A DNA stretch of 58,302 nt, taken from positions 1 to 58,302 of the forward strand of contig NZ_JACBXX010000022.1 of assembly GCF_013415245.1 (NCBI RefSeq), read 5' to 3'. The DNA is from Streptococcus danieliae (GTDB taxonomy: Bacteria; Bacillota; Bacilli; Lactobacillales; Streptococcaceae). This document shows positions 1 to 8,184 of the stretch, piece by piece (position 1 is the stretch's first letter; each line of letters opens with the position of its first letter). The translations under genes and the position numbers were made by a program. The notes under the pieces were generated by a model that searched no databases, was not told the origin of the DNA, and saw only the letters and a list, made by a program, of their open reading frames with translations.

Positions 1-499
1 CTTTTTTCTGCTTTCGACCATTAGGTGTTGCATAAGAATCAATAATTTTTCCATCCAGTGCGAGTACTTGACCGAAATCAGGGAGTAGTTCATAGAGTTC
101 TGCAATTCCTGTTTGTATCCACTCATCAATATCAGGACAGACTTCCTCTAAATCTTTGACAAAACGAGAATAGGCTGACTTGGAGGGAGCATTGACAATT
201 TTTGTTGCACCCGAATTTAGACGGACACTGTGAGTTTCAAAACCACAGATTTGCCTTAATTGACTGTTCATTCGCAATTGGCGTAACAATTGCTGGTCAG
301 TCTCTAATTGAAGGATCAATTTAGCAATATAGGCGATGAAGTAAGATTGGATAGAATAATCCCGACGACCATATTTCCGCTTTGCTTCTAACTGCTTGAA
401 CAAGTCCGTTTCAGGTAGAGCATCTAATACCATCAAAATTTTTTCTAAATCACCAAATTCCTGATCTTCAAATAGATTGAGTTGTGTTATAATTTTCAT
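1..499 (-). mobile_element. Transposase, N-terminal part (DUF772/IS1182-like), cut by window edge
   Basis: An open frame runs from an ATG at 499 leftwards off the window, giving about 166 residues. It begins MKIITQLNLFEDQEFGDL and contains a hydrophobic helical N-terminal block followed by LALDGKIIDSYA near the window edge, where the first Asp of a DDE catalytic triad is expected. This is the layout of DUF772-type transposases of the IS1182/IS5 superfamily. The C-terminal half lies outside the window, so intactness and the left inverted repeat cannot be judged. It lies downstream of recJ, where streptococci often carry apt. Confidence 0.7.
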
Positions 500-574
500 A
501 GTGAGACCTCGTTAATAGAGATTTTTACACTAACTATTATAGCGCTTTGACGTTGTATTGAGGCTCACAAAAGG

Positions 575-606
575 GAAAAATCGCTACTTTACCGTGGCGA
601 TTTTTC
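575..606. terminator. Bidirectional hairpin downstream of recJ
   Basis: A perfect 10-bp inverted repeat (GAAAAATCGC with its complement) surrounds a 12-nt loop and is flanked by T-rich sequence. It can terminate recJ read-through on the minus strand and shields recJ from the insertion element. It may also be part of the element's end. Confidence 0.6.
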
Positions 607-681
607 TTTTTGCAGTTCAGTAATCCCCCGTCAGAACTGAGGTTCGAAACAACGGGAATGATTCCAGACCTAACTCGAAGC

Positions 682-2916
682 CTAATCCTCCAAGGGAAAC
701 TGGGACAAGTAGTCATAGATGTCTTCGACAGGATCCAGAGCCATTTTCTCCTGGAAACGAGCCAGGGCTTTCAAGTCTTGATAAATCTTACTATCCTCGA
801 TCGACCGTTTCGCTGCGGCTGGATTTTCCTTTAGCACCCCATCTTCAATGGTCACAAATTCCAATTCTTGGAAAATTTGTAACATCTTGATCAGTAAGGG
901 TCGCTGAATTTTTAAATAAAGGGCTAGATCGTTAAGCTTGTACCGGACATCAAATTCTGGAAACTGACGAATGGTCTTATAAAGCAAGGCAAATTGATCC
1001 CTACTTCCAACTCCCGTTAAATAAAAAGCTTCCTTAATGCTGTTTTTAAAATAGAGCACTTGCGGTTGACGCTCCCGAATAAAACGCGCCAAGGGTTCTA
1101 CTGACTCCGGTAACTGATCAAGAACATAGGCTGAGGCAGCTGGAACATTAGCCGGAAAATCTTCTGTAAAATCCAAAACCGGAACCGAGTCTGGCAGGGA
1201 GATTTTACCAGAGCGAATGTTGTAGAGCTGCAAACCTTCAATTCGGGCATCCACCATCATCAGTTGCAGGCTGGTTTGGCCATTCCACTTGTTGACCGCT
1301 AGGGTTACCAGCAACTCCAGTTGCTTGGCCTGTGAAAATTCCAAGCTTAGGTTGCCATAACCGAAACCAACAACCTCAAATTCCGCCTGACCTTGTGAAA
1401 TCTTCAATTTTAAGTGGGCATTTCCCTGCCCCATGCTGCGAGCCGACTCAACCTGGAAGTCCGAAATGTAAAAGACTGGTTGGCGATTATCCATCCCAAA
1501 AGGAGCCAATTGTTGGAACTGTTCCAGGGTTTTGAGGCTAAGACTCTGCAGATCCAAAATCTCGTCCACCTGATAGGCCGGTTTCTGGCTAGAGATATCC
1601 CCCTGCTGGTCAATATAAGCTTCCAAGACAGCCTTCAGGGTCGGGATTTGCTCCAATTCCAAGGTCATCCCCGCAGCCCCCGCATGGCCGCCAAAGGCGA
1701 CAAAAAGCTCCCGGTGGGGATCCAAGGCTTCAAAGAGGTGGACACTTTCAGGGCTCCGAGCGGAGCCTTTGGCTCTTTGACCATCACTGCTCAACACAAC
1801 AATCGGTTGGCCCGTTTCTTCTAGCAGACGACCAGCTACAATCCCTAGAACTCCAGGATTCCAGCCCTCTTGCACCAAAACCTGGGCCCTGGCTTCAGGG
1901 TCCAGCTGGGACCGCGCCTCTTCATAGATCGCTTGAACTAGCTCCTTGCGTTCGGTGTTTTTCGCATCAATCATCCGCGCCAGCTCATGGGCCAACTCAT
2001 CATCAAAACCAGTCAAGAGCTCCAAGGCCGGATTGGGATCGTCCAAACGGCCCAGAGCATTCAAACGCGGAGCCAGCTGAAAACCAACGGTCTCTTCATT
2101 GGCCTCGTCTAGTTTTAGCGAAGCCACCCGGGCTAGTTCTTGCAGACCGATACGTTGGGTTTGTTTGAGAATTTTCAGTCCCTGAGAGACCAGAATCCGA
2201 TTCTCCCCAACCAGGGGTACCATGTCGGCAATCGTCCCGATTGCCACCAAATCGAGGAAATCCTGGACTACATCGCCGACTAGGGCACAGGCTAATTTGA
2301 AGGCAACCCCCACACCTGCTAAATGGGGGAAAGGATAAGGATCATCGGGTAATTCTGGGTGAATAATGGCATAGGCAGGAGGTAGGACCTCTGGTAGGGC
2401 ATGGTGGTCCGTTACAATCACATCCACCCCTTGCTGGGCCGCATACTCCAACGCCTCATGACCAGCTACTCCATTATCAACCGTGATGATCAAGGAAATC
2501 CCCTGGTTCTCAATGAAGTACTTATAAACACTTTTGTTGGGGCCATAGCCGTCCGTAAAGCGATTAGGCAGGTAGACCTCAACTTCCGCCCCCAGCTCCT
2601 CGAGCACTTCCTTCATAATCGAAGCACTGGTCATTCCATCGGCATCATAATCACCATAGACCAGAATCGCCTCTCCTCTTTGGATGGCCGCCTCAATCCG
2701 AGCAACTGCCTTTTCCATATCTTGAAAAAGAAAAGGATCGGCCAGGTCCTCTAAAGATGGCTGTAAGAAAGCCTCAAGGTCTTCCTTGCTGTGGACCCCA
2801 CGCCGGAACAAGAGATCCGCCACCGATTCTTCCAAGCCGAAAGATTTAGCTGCCGCCATAAAGTCCTGGTCTTCTACCTTGGGCTGAAATTGCCAATCGT
2901 ATTTTGCTTCAATCAT
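682..2916 (-). CDS. recJ: Single-stranded-DNA-specific exonuclease RecJ
   Basis: A 744-residue protein with the DHH/DHHA1 architecture of RecJ, the 5'-3' single-strand exonuclease of recombinational and mismatch repair. The N-terminal DHH domain shows VYGDYDADGMTS (about residue 85) and VTDHHALPE, which hold the metal ligands. The DHHA1 domain shows FGGHAGAAGM (about residue 408). An OB-type domain and a C-terminal extension typical of Firmicute RecJ follow. It is the last gene of the miaA-hflX-unknown-rnz-recJ string, 14 bp behind rnz. In S. pneumoniae a short-chain dehydrogenase gene is remembered between rnz and recJ; none is present here. Confidence 0.96.
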   Translation of the reverse strand: MIEAKYDWQFQPKVEDQDFMAAAKSFGLEESVADLLFRRGVHSKEDLEAFLQPSLEDLADPFLFQDMEKAVARIEAAIQRGEAILVYGDYDADGMTSASIMKEVLEELGAEVEVYLPNRFTDGYGPNKSVYKYFIENQGISLIITVDNGVAGHEALEYAAQQGVDVIVTDHHALPEVLPPAYAIIHPELPDDPYPFPHLAGVGVAFKLACALVGDVVQDFLDLVAIGTIADMVPLVGENRILVSQGLKILKQTQRIGLQELARVASLKLDEANEETVGFQLAPRLNALGRLDDPNPALELLTGFDDELAHELARMIDAKNTERKELVQAIYEEARSQLDPEARAQVLVQEGWNPGVLGIVAGRLLEETGQPIVVLSSDGQRAKGSARSPESVHLFEALDPHRELFVAFGGHAGAAGMTLELEQIPTLKAVLEAYIDQQGDISSQKPAYQVDEILDLQSLSLKTLEQFQQLAPFGMDNRQPVFYISDFQVESARSMGQGNAHLKLKISQGQAEFEVVGFGYGNLSLEFSQAKQLELLVTLAVNKWNGQTSLQLMMVDARIEGLQLYNIRSGKISLPDSVPVLDFTEDFPANVPAASAYVLDQLPESVEPLARFIRERQPQVLYFKNSIKEAFYLTGVGSRDQFALLYKTIRQFPEFDVRYKLNDLALYLKIQRPLLIKMLQIFQELEFVTIEDGVLKENPAAAKRSIEDSKIYQDLKALARFQEKMALDPVEDIYDYLSQFPLED

Positions 2917-2930
2917 CTGAATCCCCTAGT

Positions 2931-3860
2931 TTACAATGGAATTTCTTCCAAATCTTTGACAACATGAACATTTGGGAAAATGTTAGCGGCATCATCGCGC
3001 ATCCGGCTAATATCTTTGGCCAAAAAGCGTGGACTAATGTGGTTAAGCAAGAGGCGCTTAGCTCCCGCTTCCTTAGCCACTTTGGCTGCATCCATATTGG
3101 TCGAATGACCATGATTGCGGGCTAGTTTTTCATCACCCTTGCCATAGGTCGCTTCATGAACCAAAATGTCTGCTCCTACACCTAAGCGAACACTGGCATT
3201 TGTCTTTCGGGTATCGCCAAGAATTGTAATCACCTTCCCAGGACGAGGGGGTGAAAGGTAGTCCTTGGCTTGGATGAGGCGGCCGTCTGGCAGGGTAATA
3301 TCTTCCCCTTTTTTAATTTTTCCAAATAAAGGCCCAAACGGAACACCGGCCTCCTTCAAGGCTTCCGCGTCCAAAGTTCCTTCTAAATCTTTCTGGATCA
3401 CCCGGTAACCAACGCAGAAAATACTGTGGTCGAGGGCTTCGGCATAAACCTTAAATTGATCGGTCTCCATAACCAAGCCCAGCCTATCATGGTCAAATTC
3501 ATGAAAATGAATGCGATAGGGCAGGCGAGAACCAGACAGGCGGAGGCTGTTGAGCACAAAGTTGCGAATGCCTACAGGACCGTAGATGTCTAGATTGGTC
3601 TGCTCTTCATTGGCTTGAAAGGCCCGACTAGACAAAAAGCCCGGCAGGCCAAAAATATGGTCCCCGTGCAAGTGGGTAATAAAAATCTTGCTGACCTTGC
3701 GGGGACGAATGCTGGTGTGCAGAATTTGATTCTGAGTCCCCTCGCCACAGTCAAACAACCAGACTTCATTAATTTCATCTAACAGTTTCAAGGCGAGACT
3801 CGAAACATTGCGCGCCTTTGAGGGCTGACCGGCACTAGTCCCTAAAAATTGTAATTCCAT
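2931..3860 (-). CDS. rnz: Ribonuclease Z (tRNA 3' endonuclease)
   Basis: A 309-residue metallo-beta-lactamase-fold protein that trims tRNA 3' ends. It starts [20 protein letters not shown] and shows the zinc-binding motif THLHGDH (about residues 62-68), [11 protein letters not shown], a GDTRKT motif and the C-terminal LLLNHISPR. The length is usual for the short RNase Z form. The ATG is preceded by GGAGGAAGC and overlaps the end of the upstream gene by 19 nt, which indicates translational coupling. Confidence 0.95.
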   Translation of the reverse strand: MELQFLGTSAGQPSKARNVSSLALKLLDEINEVWLFDCGEGTQNQILHTSIRPRKVSKIFITHLHGDHIFGLPGFLSSRAFQANEEQTNLDIYGPVGIRNFVLNSLRLSGSRLPYRIHFHEFDHDRLGLVMETDQFKVYAEALDHSIFCVGYRVIQKDLEGTLDAEALKEAGVPFGPLFGKIKKGEDITLPDGRLIQAKDYLSPPRPGKVITILGDTRKTNASVRLGVGADILVHEATYGKGDEKLARNHGHSTNMDAAKVAKEAGAKRLLLNHISPRFLAKDISRMRDDAANIFPNVHVVKDLEEIPL

Positions 3861-4495
3861 GCTTCCTCCTCTATCACTACTGCAAGCTGACGTTCCTTGG
3901 AGCCATACCAGAGGAGGGTCTCAACTTCCTGTTTTGCTAATTCTTGGATTAAATCTTCTTGGCTGTAAGAGACCCATTTCTGGGTCCCATCTTGTAAGAA
4001 CAGTCGATCGGTTAAAGGACTCAAAGCCTCTTCCCTTTGCACCTCTCCTGCTTTATAAGGACGTAGAATGATGCGACCTTGGTAAGTCGCCAGCAAATGC
4101 TCTGGAAAAATCAGGGCCAGCTCCCACAGCAGGGCTGGTGTCACCGGCTCCTCTACCTGGGCAAAAATCTGCCCCAATCCGCTCGCATCTAGCAGGGCTA
4201 AACCGTAGGCTTTGCCAGACAAATTCAAGCGGATAAAAGGTTTAACTTCCTCGAAAGAGGGATCTTTTTGGAACAGTTCAAAAGCCTGACTCATTTCCAG
4301 CAGGTAGTCCATAGCCTCCTGAGGCCCCTTTTTCTGATAGAGTTCTGCAAAATAAGCATTTAAGACACTGGGCGGAGGCGTAATCCAGGCTAGCATTTCT
4401 TGTGGGTTTTTGCCCCTTAAAACGTGTTCCAGGTACTTGCGATCCAGGGCGGTGTAGCCGCCCAGAGCAATCGCCCGATCAATCCATTCATTCAT
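3842..4495 (-). CDS. Uncharacterised streptococcal protein between hflX and rnz
   Basis: A 217-residue soluble protein that I do not recognise as any enzyme family. It has no signal peptide, membrane segment or obvious catalytic motif and is rich in Leu, Glu and Ala. An equivalent gene at this position between hflX and rnz is remembered from S. pneumoniae, so it is a conserved genus-level unknown. Its ATG overlaps the hflX stop by 8 nt and its end overlaps rnz, so it is translated as part of the miaA-recJ operon. A role linked to tRNA or ribosome maintenance would be only guilt by association. Confidence 0.8.
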   Translation of the reverse strand: MNEWIDRAIALGGYTALDRKYLEHVLRGKNPQEMLAWITPPPSVLNAYFAELYQKKGPQEAMDYLLEMSQAFELFQKDPSFEEVKPFIRLNLSGKAYGLALLDASGLGQIFAQVEEPVTPALLWELALIFPEHLLATYQGRIILRPYKAGEVQREEALSPLTDRLFLQDGTQKWVSYSQEDLIQELAKQEVETLLWYGSKERQLAVVIEEEAWNYNF

Positions 4496-5726
4496 AAAAG
4501 GTTTCTAATCTCCATTTATTTTTTGTTGCGATCCAACCCGCCACGGTTAATCCCTCTTGGTCATAGTCCAGTCGATCTATTAAGGCCAAGGCTTCTAATT
4601 CATGCAAGCGGTATTGCTTGGCCAAGGATAGGTGGAGCTCAAAAGGCTCCCAGAGTTCCTTTAGTCCTTCAATGATGATGGCTTTTAGATCTTCTTTGGC
4701 AGAAGGAGAATGGGCTGAGAACTGCCGAGACGGGTTAAGGGTGGGAACAAAATGGTCGACTCTGTCCAACTTATTATAAAGGGTCAAACGTGGAATCTGG
4801 TCCATTTCCAATTCCTGAATCAGGGCCAATACCGTTTCTTCCTCCTGCTCATGGTAGGGATCACTGGCGTCAATCACATGCAGCAACAAATCCACATGCC
4901 GACTCTCCTCTAGGGTAGACTTAAAGCTGGCCACCAATTCAGTTGGTAGGTCCTGGATAAACCCAACAGTATCTGTCAGGGTTGCCGCTAGATTTTGATC
5001 CAGGTGGATTTTCTTGGTTGTCGCATCTAGGGTCGCAAAAAGTTCATCGGCCTCATACTGGGGCGTCTCCCCTAATAGATTCATGATGGTCGATTTTCCA
5101 GCATTGGTGTAGCCAATCAGGCCAATTTGCAAATCGGGACTGGCTAGGCGTTTCTCCCGAATCCGACTGCGATTTTTCTCAACAGCCTTTAACTGCCGCT
5201 CAATATCAACAATTTGATTGCGGACAGCCCGGCGGTTTAATTCCAATTGACTTTCCCCGGGTCCACGGGAGCCGATTCCTCCCCCTTGGCGACTCAAGAG
5301 AATCCCTTGACCAACCAAGCGCGGCAACAGGTACTGCAATTGGGCTAGGTGCACCTGCAGTTTGCCCTCATAGGACCGAGCTCGCAACGCAAAGATATCT
5401 AAGATCAGCTGCATCCGATCAATCACTTTAACACCCCACTGGCTTTCCAGATAGGTATTTTGGCGGGGTGTCAGCCGGTTATTAACCACAACACTGTCAA
5501 TTTCCTCAGCCTCAATCCAATCTTTAACCTCTTGGACCTTACCACTTCCAATTAAGCTGCGAGCATCCACCCGCTCCCGTTTTTGCACGATTTCCCGGAC
5601 AACCTGGGCGCCAGCCGTGTGGGCCAGGCGGGCTAACTCTTCCATGGACATGAGAAAATGGTCCATTTTGGGCAGCTCGACCCCAATTAAAAGCACCCGC
5701 TCTTGTTCTTTTTTCGTATTAATCAT
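4488..5726 (-). CDS. hflX: Ribosome-associated GTPase HflX
   Basis: A 412-residue HflX GTPase that splits or rescues stalled ribosomes. The N-terminal HflX domain includes [11 protein letters not shown] and [12 protein letters not shown] glycine-rich linker ([15 protein letters not shown]) precedes the G domain with G1 [10 protein letters not shown]3 DTVGFI and G4 NKLD. I chose the ATG at 5726 rather than an upstream in-frame start at 5786. GAGGA lies about 10 nt before it, the ATG overlaps the miaA stop, and the resulting length matches the family. Confidence 0.95.
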   Translation of the reverse strand: MINTKKEQERVLLIGVELPKMDHFLMSMEELARLAHTAGAQVVREIVQKRERVDARSLIGSGKVQEVKDWIEAEEIDSVVVNNRLTPRQNTYLESQWGVKVIDRMQLILDIFALRARSYEGKLQVHLAQLQYLLPRLVGQGILLSRQGGGIGSRGPGESQLELNRRAVRNQIVDIERQLKAVEKNRSRIREKRLASPDLQIGLIGYTNAGKSTIMNLLGETPQYEADELFATLDATTKKIHLDQNLAATLTDTVGFIQDLPTELVASFKSTLEESRHVDLLLHVIDASDPYHEQEEETVLALIQELEMDQIPRLTLYNKLDRVDHFVPTLNPSRQFSAHSPSAKEDLKAIIIEGLKELWEPFELHLSLAKQYRLHELEALALIDRLDYDQEGLTVAGWIATKNKWRLETFYE

Positions 5727-6603
5727 GTAAAAATTCCTCAACGACTGCCTCAAGATCCTGTTTAAAGGTTGGGTTTGAAACGACAAAGAAGTGCGGTTCC
5801 ATACGATTCCGGAACCAGGTTAATTGCCGCTTGGCAAAGCGGCGCGTGTTTTTCTTGACTGTCTCCAAGGCCGTTTCCAAACTAGCCTCCCCGGCAAAAT
5901 AGGGGAACAGCTCCTTGTAGCCAATGCCACGGGCTGCCTGTGCTTGCGGATGATGGTCATAAAGCCACTTGGCCTCCTCCAGCAAGCCCTGCTCCACCAT
6001 GACATCCACCCGCTGGTTAATCCGCTGGTAAAGCAACTCACGCTCGTCATCCAAGGCAATTAGGAGCGGCTCAAAATCCTGCTCCTGATTTCTTAGATCT
6101 TGCCCAAACTTCGCCAATTCCAAGGCTCGCATAGCCCGCCGACGATTGGGTTCCCGAATCTCAAGGTCCTTCTCCGCCACCAGACCATACAGGGTCTCCG
6201 TGTCCAAGGCTTCTAATTCTTGCCGATAGGCCAACAAAGCCGTCTGATCCAAGTCTCCCCCCAAGTGGTAACCTTCCAGTAGACTTTGAAGATAGAGGCC
6301 CGTCCCTCCCACTAGGATAGGAAGAGCCCCTCTAGCTCTAATTTCTTGAATCTTAGCTTGGGCTTCCTGAACAAAATCAAAAGCCGAATACCCTTGATCG
6401 ACTTCTCTGACATCCAACAAATGATGGGGGACCAGGGCTTGTTCCGCTGGGCTAACCTTGGCCGTGCCAATATCTAAGCCACGGTAAACCTGTTGACTAT
6501 CGCCTGAAATAATCTCCCCCTGGTATTTCGAAGCTAGCTCAATCCCCAAAGCAGACTTCCCGACCGCAGTGGGTCCCATAATAACAATTAACTTGGTTTT
6601 CAT
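5719..6603 (-). CDS. miaA: tRNA dimethylallyltransferase MiaA
   Basis: A 294-residue enzyme that prenylates A37 of tRNAs reading UNN codons. The P-loop is GPTAVGKS at residues 10-17, followed by [28 protein letters not shown], the [13 protein letters not shown] motif and [10 protein letters not shown]. The C-terminal [11 protein letters not shown] is also typical. It is the first gene of the minus-strand housekeeping operon. A plausible -10 (TAAAAT) lies about 45 bp upstream. Confidence 0.97.
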   Translation of the reverse strand: MKTKLIVIMGPTAVGKSALGIELASKYQGEIISGDSQQVYRGLDIGTAKVSPAEQALVPHHLLDVREVDQGYSAFDFVQEAQAKIQEIRARGALPILVGGTGLYLQSLLEGYHLGGDLDQTALLAYRQELEALDTETLYGLVAEKDLEIREPNRRRAMRALELAKFGQDLRNQEQDFEPLLIALDDERELLYQRINQRVDVMVEQGLLEEAKWLYDHHPQAQAARGIGYKELFPYFAGEASLETALETVKKNTRRFAKRQLTWFRNRMEPHFFVVSNPTFKQDLEAVVEEFLHD

Positions 6604-6828
6604 CGTTTTCCTTGAAAAATTCTTCCGTTTTCTATACCTATCATTTTAACACGATTCCTCAAAAATAAGAATAGATAAGCTAAAACAATCTTGAACGAAC
6701 AAGACGAGTGCAAGGGATGTCTTCAGATCCCCCTCAAACTCCATCCCAGAATCATAACTTCAGACAATCAATGATAAAAATACGGTTTTCTCTTGAAAAT
6801 TTCTCCTATTTTCTATATCCTATCAATA
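6604..6828 (+). repeat. Imperfect direct repeat, about 45 bp, flanking a 135-bp spacer
   Basis: Positions 6604-6646 and 6783-6828 share the pattern CGTTTTC-CTTGAAAA-TT-CT-C-TTTTCTATA-CCTATCA with about 80 percent identity by eye. The second copy supplies the -35 and -10 of the DUF3042 gene, and the first has a similar TTGAAA element. It looks like a duplicated promoter segment. Confidence 0.6.
6793..6821 (+). promoter_or_regulatory. Promoter of DUF3042 gene
   Basis: A -35 TTGAAA at 6793-6798, a 17-bp spacer and a -10 TATCCT at 6816-6821, about 30 bp before the start codon. Confidence 0.5.
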
Positions 6829-6852
6829 GAGTACAGAAAAGGAGAACCACTT

Positions 6853-7023
6853 ATGGCAAACAATTTTGGTAAAGGACTTGTAACAGGAATTCTCGGAACT
6901 GCCGCTGCAGTTGCCGGAGCAGTCTACGCAGTCCACAAAACAATCATCGAACCAGAAGAGCAAAAAGCAGCATTTATCGAAGAAAACCGTAAAAAAGCTG
7001 CCCGCAAACGCGTATCACACTAA
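6853..7023 (+). CDS. DUF3042 family small protein
   Basis: A 56-residue protein starting MANNFGKGLVTGILGT. It has one Gly/Ala-rich hydrophobic helix (about residues 7-27) followed by a highly charged tail ending AARKRVSH. This matches the DUF3042 family of lactic-acid bacteria, whose function is unknown. AAAAGGAGAA precedes the ATG at 6853, which I prefer to an in-frame upstream start at 6793 lying inside the promoter. It is monocistronic, with its own promoter and a strong terminator. Confidence 0.85.
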   Translation: MANNFGKGLVTGILGTAAAVAGAVYAVHKTIIEPEEQKAAFIEENRKKAARKRVSH

Positions 7024-7053
7024 AAAAGAGGTTGGAATCCAACCTCTTTTTTT
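7022..7053 (+). terminator. Terminator of DUF3042 gene
   Basis: AAAGAGGTTGG, a 3-nt loop, then the complementary CCAACCTCTTT followed by a T run. It is near-symmetrical and so probably bidirectional. Confidence 0.9.
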
Positions 7054-7061
7054 GCTAACCG

Positions 7062-7089
7062 AAAAACCCCAGGCCAAAACCCAGGGTTA
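7062..7089 (-). terminator. Terminator of the riboswitch RNA
   Basis: Read on the minus strand, AACCC and GGGTT pair, with inner GG/CC pairs, followed by TTTTT. It converges on the DUF3042 terminator. Confidence 0.6.
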
Positions 7090-7111
7090 AATGTCAACTT
7101 AGAAAACTGGA

Positions 7112-7150
7112 CTACGTCGTTGTACCCCTAAACAAAAGCATCCTTGCTTT
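7112..7150 (-). promoter_or_regulatory. ANTAR (EutV) dual-hairpin site in the regulatory RNA
   Basis: The first hairpin is AAAGC-[AAGGAT]-GCTTT at 7150-7135. The second is GTAC-[AACGAC]-GTAG at 7125-7112, 9 nt later. Both hexaloops carry A at position 1 and G at position 4, the signature reported for EutV-type ANTAR targets. The second closely resembles the first hairpin of the eutG leader. Confidence 0.75.
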
Positions 7151-7390
7151 GTCTGTTTTCCAAAGGAGCTGCTCAAGCAGCCGGGATTATTGACTAGTCT
7201 GCTTCAATCTGAAAACAAGCTAGACCTTCTCCCTAGAAAATGATAGGTACTCTGATCGTAGAAAGTCTTATCCTGATGAAGAAACCCTAGATAGTAAAGA
7301 CGGTTTCAAACTTAACCTAACTCAACAAAGAGCCGGTAATCAGCTTCAGGAAGATATCGAAATCTTACATCGAGATTCGAAATCTACTAA

Positions 7391-7482
7391 AATTTAGGCC
7401 GAAAGATCTGACTTAGAGCTAGAAGCCCTTCACAGTGGCGGGACCGTGTTGGAATTGCACCAAACTTCCATCGCACCTAAAA
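7391..7482 (-). promoter_or_regulatory. Cobalamin riboswitch aptamer
   Basis: On the minus strand the conserved core GGTCCCGCCACTGT lies at 7445-7432, preceded by a GGAA...GGTGCAATTCC segment. The B12-box-like AGTCAGATC lies at 7413-7405. TTTTAGG (about 7474-7480) pairs with CCTAAA (about 7391-7398) to close P1. These are hallmarks of the cobalamin riboswitch class. It is the only one I found in the window, and it does not precede a cob gene. Confidence 0.88.
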
Positions 7483-7509
7483 GTACAAACATCAATTTCT
7501 ACTACTTAA

Positions 7510-7539
7510 ATTTTACCACATTTAGTCTTTTTTAGGCAA
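7510..7539 (-). promoter_or_regulatory. Promoter of the riboswitch RNA
   Basis: A -35 TTGCCT at 7539-7534, an 18-bp spacer and a -10 TAAAAT at 7515-7510. Transcription would start near 7503, just before the aptamer. Confidence 0.55.
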
Positions 7540-7622
7540 GGATAAAAGTTTTTAGAAGTGAGCCTGTTTGTTTTGACGGTGATCCTCTTGCTGCTTTATA
7601 CCAAGAAGGAAATCATAAAAAT

Positions 7623-8180
7623 CTAGCGTTCCTTAACAATAAGACTCCCCATCTCAATTTCCTCTCCTGAAAAAGATTTATACAGCCGACCCGCTCCATC
7701 TCCAATATAGCTGATAGGATCAAAAGTTTCTTTCCTGAAATTGCCATCTTCTGTAATAAAGTCCGAATCAAGTGCTCTTCGCGTAACTTTCGCAATTACA
7801 TTGGTTAATGCTCCACAAGGAACCATTTCGACAACCTGACATTCAATAACCAAGGGACAAGCATCCACGAGTGGGACATCAGCTTCTCCCAAACTGTAAG
7901 TTAAGCCGGTTAAGTTAAATTTATCCTTATGGGAATTAAAACCCGCGATTTCGATCTCCCTCACTAAATCCATCTGAGGAACAGAAACAGAAAAAACTCC
8001 TGTCTGACTGATCTCTTGAATGGCATTACTCTTAGTTCTCATGGCACAAACAAGCATGTTCCCCAAGGAATAGATCGAACTACAAGTAGAAATGTTGTAG
8101 CCGTGGATACGATCTTTATAGCCTAAGAAAAATGTTGGAAAACCAAAATAAAGTTTGCGTGTATCAATTGTTTCTTTCAT
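7623..8180 (-). CDS. Flavin reductase-like / flavoredoxin family protein
   Basis: A 185-residue protein with the flavin reductase-like split-barrel fold that binds FMN. The N-terminal half has YNISTCSSIYSLGNMLVCAM, the usual place for the FMN-phosphate contacts, and GVFSVSVP. The C-terminal half has VIECQVVEMVPCG and ITEDGNFRKETFDPISYIG. It follows the Old Yellow Enzyme gene by 4 bp, so the two are co-transcribed. No strong terminator separates this pair from cobC, so it may be the 3' end of the cobalamin operon. Reduction of corrinoid cobalt before adenosylation is a possible role but is inference. Confidence 0.8.
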   Translation of the reverse strand: MKETIDTRKLYFGFPTFFLGYKDRIHGYNISTCSSIYSLGNMLVCAMRTKSNAIQEISQTGVFSVSVPQMDLVREIEIAGFNSHKDKFNLTGLTYSLGEADVPLVDACPLVIECQVVEMVPCGALTNVIAKVTRRALDSDFITEDGNFRKETFDPISYIGDGAGRLYKSFSGEEIEMGSLIVKER

Positions 8181-8184
8181 AAAT

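Larger units (their letters stand above)
7062..7503 (-). ncRNA. EutX/Rli55-like cobalamin-riboswitch RNA with EutV-binding hairpins
   Basis: No coding gene fits this stretch. On the minus strand it contains, in order, a promoter (7510-7539), a cobalamin riboswitch aptamer (7391-7482), about 235 nt of linker, two hexaloop hairpins of the ANTAR-target type (7135-7150 and 7112-7125) and an intrinsic terminator (7062-7089). No open frame follows on the minus strand, so the RNA itself is the likely product. The same parts occur in EutX of Enterococcus faecalis and Rli55 of Listeria, which sequester the antiterminator EutV when cobalamin is absent. What I see is the parts; the sequestration role is inferred from those systems. 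Confidence 0.8.

Noticed and set aside
7261-7455. T-box-like GGCGGGACCGTG and a possible broken reading frame on the plus strand
   Set aside because: The resemblance is the complement of the cobalamin riboswitch core. The minus strand explains the conserved bases far better, and no plus-strand aminoacyl gene follows.
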